This document shows positions 62,080-64,000 of a DNA stretch of 64,000 nt, in pieces (position 1 is the stretch's first letter; every line of letters begins with the position of its first letter). The translations under genes were made by a program, and so were the position numbers. The DNA comes from Consotaella aegiceratis (GTDB lineage Bacteria; Pseudomonadota; Alphaproteobacteria; Rhizobiales; Rhizobiaceae), in the NCBI RefSeq assembly GCF_036541425.1, contig NZ_JAZHFT010000017.1:1-64000 (forward strand). The letters are read 5' to 3'. The notes below the pieces were generated by a model. The model was not told the origin of the DNA. It did not search any database and saw nothing but the letters and a program-made list of their open reading frames with translations.

Positions 62080-63675
62080 TTATTCCGCGGGGTGTGGTGC
62101 GAAGGTCTGCTCCTGCCCGGACGCGCCGAAGCCGGGAAGCAGCGTGCTGGGATCATCGACGACCTGATCGGGACCCTTTCGGATGGCGCGCACCATCAGC
62201 TTGATCTCGATCACCGCGAGCCCGCCATAGAGCAGCGTGAAGCCGAGGATGGTCAGGGCCAGATCGAAGACGCCGAGTTGGGAGGTTGCCAAGAACGTCG
62301 GCAGGACGCCTTCGATGATCCATGGCTGGCGCCCGAATTCGGCGACGAACCAGCCGAACTCGACCCCGAGCCAGGGCAGGGGCCAGCTCCACAACGCGAT
62401 CCGGAACAGCCAGCGCGGCGCCCGCGTCTCGCGCATCGTGTACCACAGCGAGACAGCGAAGAGGGCGATGAGGAAAAAGCCGATCGCCACCATCAGCCGG
62501 AACGAGAAGAACAGCGGCAGCACGCCCGGAACCGTGGACCAGGCGGCTTCGTCGATCTGCTCGGGGGTGGCGGTGCGAGGATCCTCGACATAGCGCTTCA
62601 GCAGAAGCGCATAGCCGAGGTCGCCCTGCGTCTTCGAGAAGACGTCGCGCGCTTGCGCGTTCTGCCGGTCCTGCTTGATGGTCTCGAGCGCGTCGTAGGC
62701 GGTCAGACCATTTTGGATCCTCTGCTTGGCATGATCGACGAGGTCGACGATGCCGGGCATCGTCTCATCCACCGACCGGGTGCCGATCAGGCCCATCATG
62801 TAGGGAATGCGGATCGCCGCGTGCGTTTCGCGACCGTCCCTGTCGGGGATGCCGAACAGCGTGAAGCTCGCCGGTGGCTCCTCGGTCTGCCACATCGACT
62901 CGATGGCGGCGAGCTTCATCTTCTGATGCTCGGTCAGCGTGTAGCCGCTTTCATCGCCGAGCACGACCACGGACAGTGCGGCGGCGAGGCCGAAGCCCGC
63001 GGCGATGACGAAGGAGCGCTTGGCGAGTTCCAGGTTGCGGCCGCGCAGGATGTAGAAGGCGGAGACCGCCAGCACGAAGACCGCCCCGGTGGTATAGCCG
63101 GCCGCGACCGTGTGGACGAACTTCGCCTGGGCGACCGGATTGAGCAGCACGGCGGCGAAATCCGTCACCTCCATGCGCATCGTGTCGGGGTTGAAGGCGG
63201 CGCCGACCGGATTTTGCATCCAGCCATTGGCGATCAGGATCCACAGCGCGGACAGGTTGGCGCCCATGGCCATCGCCCAGGTGACGACGGCGTGGGTCAC
63301 CGGGTGCAGCTTGGTCCAGCCGAAAAAGAACAATCCGACCAGCGTCGCCTCGAGGAAGAAGGCCATCAGGCCCTCGATCGCCAGCGGGGCGCCGAAGATG
63401 TCGCCGACATAGTGCGAATAGTAGGCCCAGTTCATGCCGAACTGGAATTCCATGGTGATGCCCGTGGCCACGCCGAGGACGAAATTGATGCCGAAGAGCA
63501 GCCCCCAGAACTTGGTCATGTCGCGCCAGATCTTGCGGCGTGTCATGACGTAGACGGTCTCCATCATGGCCACCAGGATCGACAGCCCGAGCGTCAGAGG
63601 CACGAAGAGAAAATGGTACATCGCCGTCAGCGCGAACTGGAGACGCGACAATTCCACGAGCAGCGGGTCGACCAT
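62080..63675 (-). CDS. cydA: Cytochrome bd ubiquinol oxidase subunit I
   Basis: The 531-residue protein binds the three hemes. Its N-terminus, LSRLQFALTAMYHFLFVPLT, contains the His ligand near residue 21. GVATGITMEFQFGMNW and VGLFFFGWTKLHPVTHAVVT follow, and the GRQPW motif appears in EFGRQPWIIEGVLPT. The Q-loop region (residues about 250-390) is of the longer type seen in proteobacteria, with a long charged stretch. It is the first gene of cydABX and is divergent from cydD. Confidence 0.95.
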   Translation of the reverse strand: MVDPLLVELSRLQFALTAMYHFLFVPLTLGLSILVAMMETVYVMTRRKIWRDMTKFWGLLFGINFVLGVATGITMEFQFGMNWAYYSHYVGDIFGAPLAIEGLMAFFLEATLVGLFFFGWTKLHPVTHAVVTWAMAMGANLSALWILIANGWMQNPVGAAFNPDTMRMEVTDFAAVLLNPVAQAKFVHTVAAGYTTGAVFVLAVSAFYILRGRNLELAKRSFVIAAGFGLAAALSVVVLGDESGYTLTEHQKMKLAAIESMWQTEEPPASFTLFGIPDRDGRETHAAIRIPYMMGLIGTRSVDETMPGIVDLVDHAKQRIQNGLTAYDALETIKQDRQNAQARDVFSKTQGDLGYALLLKRYVEDPRTATPEQIDEAAWSTVPGVLPLFFSFRLMVAIGFFLIALFAVSLWYTMRETRAPRWLFRIALWSWPLPWLGVEFGWFVAEFGRQPWIIEGVLPTFLATSQLGVFDLALTILGFTLLYGGLAVIEIKLMVRAIRKGPDQVVDDPSTLLPGFGASGQEQTFAPHPAE

Positions 63676-63772
63676 GGGGATGCCTCGAGTTGATGTCGGG
63701 AGATATTAGGGTGTTCTAATGCGAGCTTCCGGCCCACATCAAGAGGCAGAGTCCGCCGGCAGAAGGAGCAAG

Positions 63773-64000
63773 GTGCGGCACGTGGCAGAAAAGCCGGCTA
63801 CCGAAATGCGCCCGAAGGACATGCCTCCGGCCCTGTCTCGTGCCCGCAAGATCGCGGGCGGCCATCTGCCGGCCATCGTGGCGTTGCGCACGCTGGCGAC
63901 GGTCGCGAGGCTCGGCTTTGCTGCGGCCATGGGGGTTTTCGCCGGCGTTCTCGTTCAGCATCAGGATCTGCGATGGGATGCGGCCGCAGCCGGAATCGCG
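63773..64000 (+). CDS. cydD: CydD, thiol reductant ABC exporter subunit (partial, 5' end)
   Basis: A frame open to the window edge begins at GTG 63773 with AAGGAG 4 bases upstream; a second in-frame GTG at 63782 is possible. The product has a polar start (VAEKPATEMRPKDMPP), then HLPAIVALRTLATVARLGFA, the beginning of the first membrane helices. Position next to cydA, but divergent, and the sequence style fit CydD, which with CydC exports cysteine or glutathione for bd oxidase assembly. The usual order is cydDCAB in one direction, so this divergent layout is somewhat unusual. Only 76 codons are visible. Confidence 0.65.
   Translation, partial: MRHVAEKPATEMRPKDMPPALSRARKIAGGHLPAIVALRTLATVARLGFAAAMGVFAGVLVQHQDLRWDAAAAGIA

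Noticed and set aside
60526..63693. Plus-strand open frame of about 1,055 codons across cydX, cydB and cydA
   Set aside because: It is a shadow of the cyd genes, with Arg/Asp/Gly-rich composition and no recognisable family.
63676..63772. FNR/Anr-type box in the cydA-cydD gap
   Set aside because: TTGAT occurs but the matching ATCAA half is not at the required spacing.

Overview
The window is GC-rich and densely coded. It looks like the chromosome, or a chromid-like replicon, of a methylotrophic alphaproteobacterium, most likely of the order Hyphomicrobiales. The reasons are a lanthanide-type methanol dehydrogenase (XoxF) cluster, glutathione-dependent formaldehyde oxidation, an fds-type NAD formate dehydrogenase, TGTTAT-type candidate Zur boxes, an FMN-riboswitch ribN gene and a rhizobial-style palindromic repeat. 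No species is claimed.

Positions 1-9070 are accessory and scarred. A four-gene minus-strand operon (higB, higA, a DUF7673-like gene and a small Cys/His protein) has its last gene split by a 1,543-bp insertion sequence at 538-2080. That element has 13-bp ends and a 6-bp target duplication. A carbohydrate operon follows (alcohol dehydrogenase, GT4 glycosyltransferase, GH13 glucosidase, PfkB kinase, HAD phosphatase). It carries an in-frame amber codon, two frameshifts and a 3' truncation. The truncated HAD gene runs into a fragment of the conjugation ATPase gene trbE, and that fragment is joined to the first 16 codons of a zinc-responsive COG0523 GTPase that still has its putative Zur box.

Positions 9430-14776 are a zinc-starvation locus: an ABC zinc importer preceded by an overlapping 41-residue membrane peptide, and two divergent COG0523 GTPases, one followed by a coupled 104-residue protein. 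Three candidate Zur boxes share a TGTTAT half-site.

Positions 15070-39633 hold C1 metabolism. fdsGBAD encodes formate dehydrogenase, gfa, flhA and fghA carry formaldehyde to formate, and xoxF-xoxG-xoxJ with many quinoprotein-associated exported proteins oxidises methanol. A PQQ-associated ABC transporter and a NitT/TauT-type ABC transporter follow. A possible 24-residue cysteine peptide with a strong ribosome binding site lies just upstream of xoxF.

Positions 39706-49063 form a minus-strand peptide-use operon (proline iminopeptidase, S9 peptidase, Dpp-type ABC transporter, serine hydrolase). At 49397-50165 there is a deletion scar between a tetR remnant and a short-chain dehydrogenase remnant, both lacking their 5' parts. 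Positions 50249-59253 encode an unassigned catabolic module: fumarase-superfamily lyase, enolase-superfamily enzyme, DcuC-like transporter, MmgE/PrpD protein, GntR regulator, DapA-like lyase and 2-hydroxyacid dehydrogenase. The right end has the riboflavin transporter gene ribN behind an FMN riboswitch, then cydABX (cytochrome bd oxidase) and the start of a divergent cydD.
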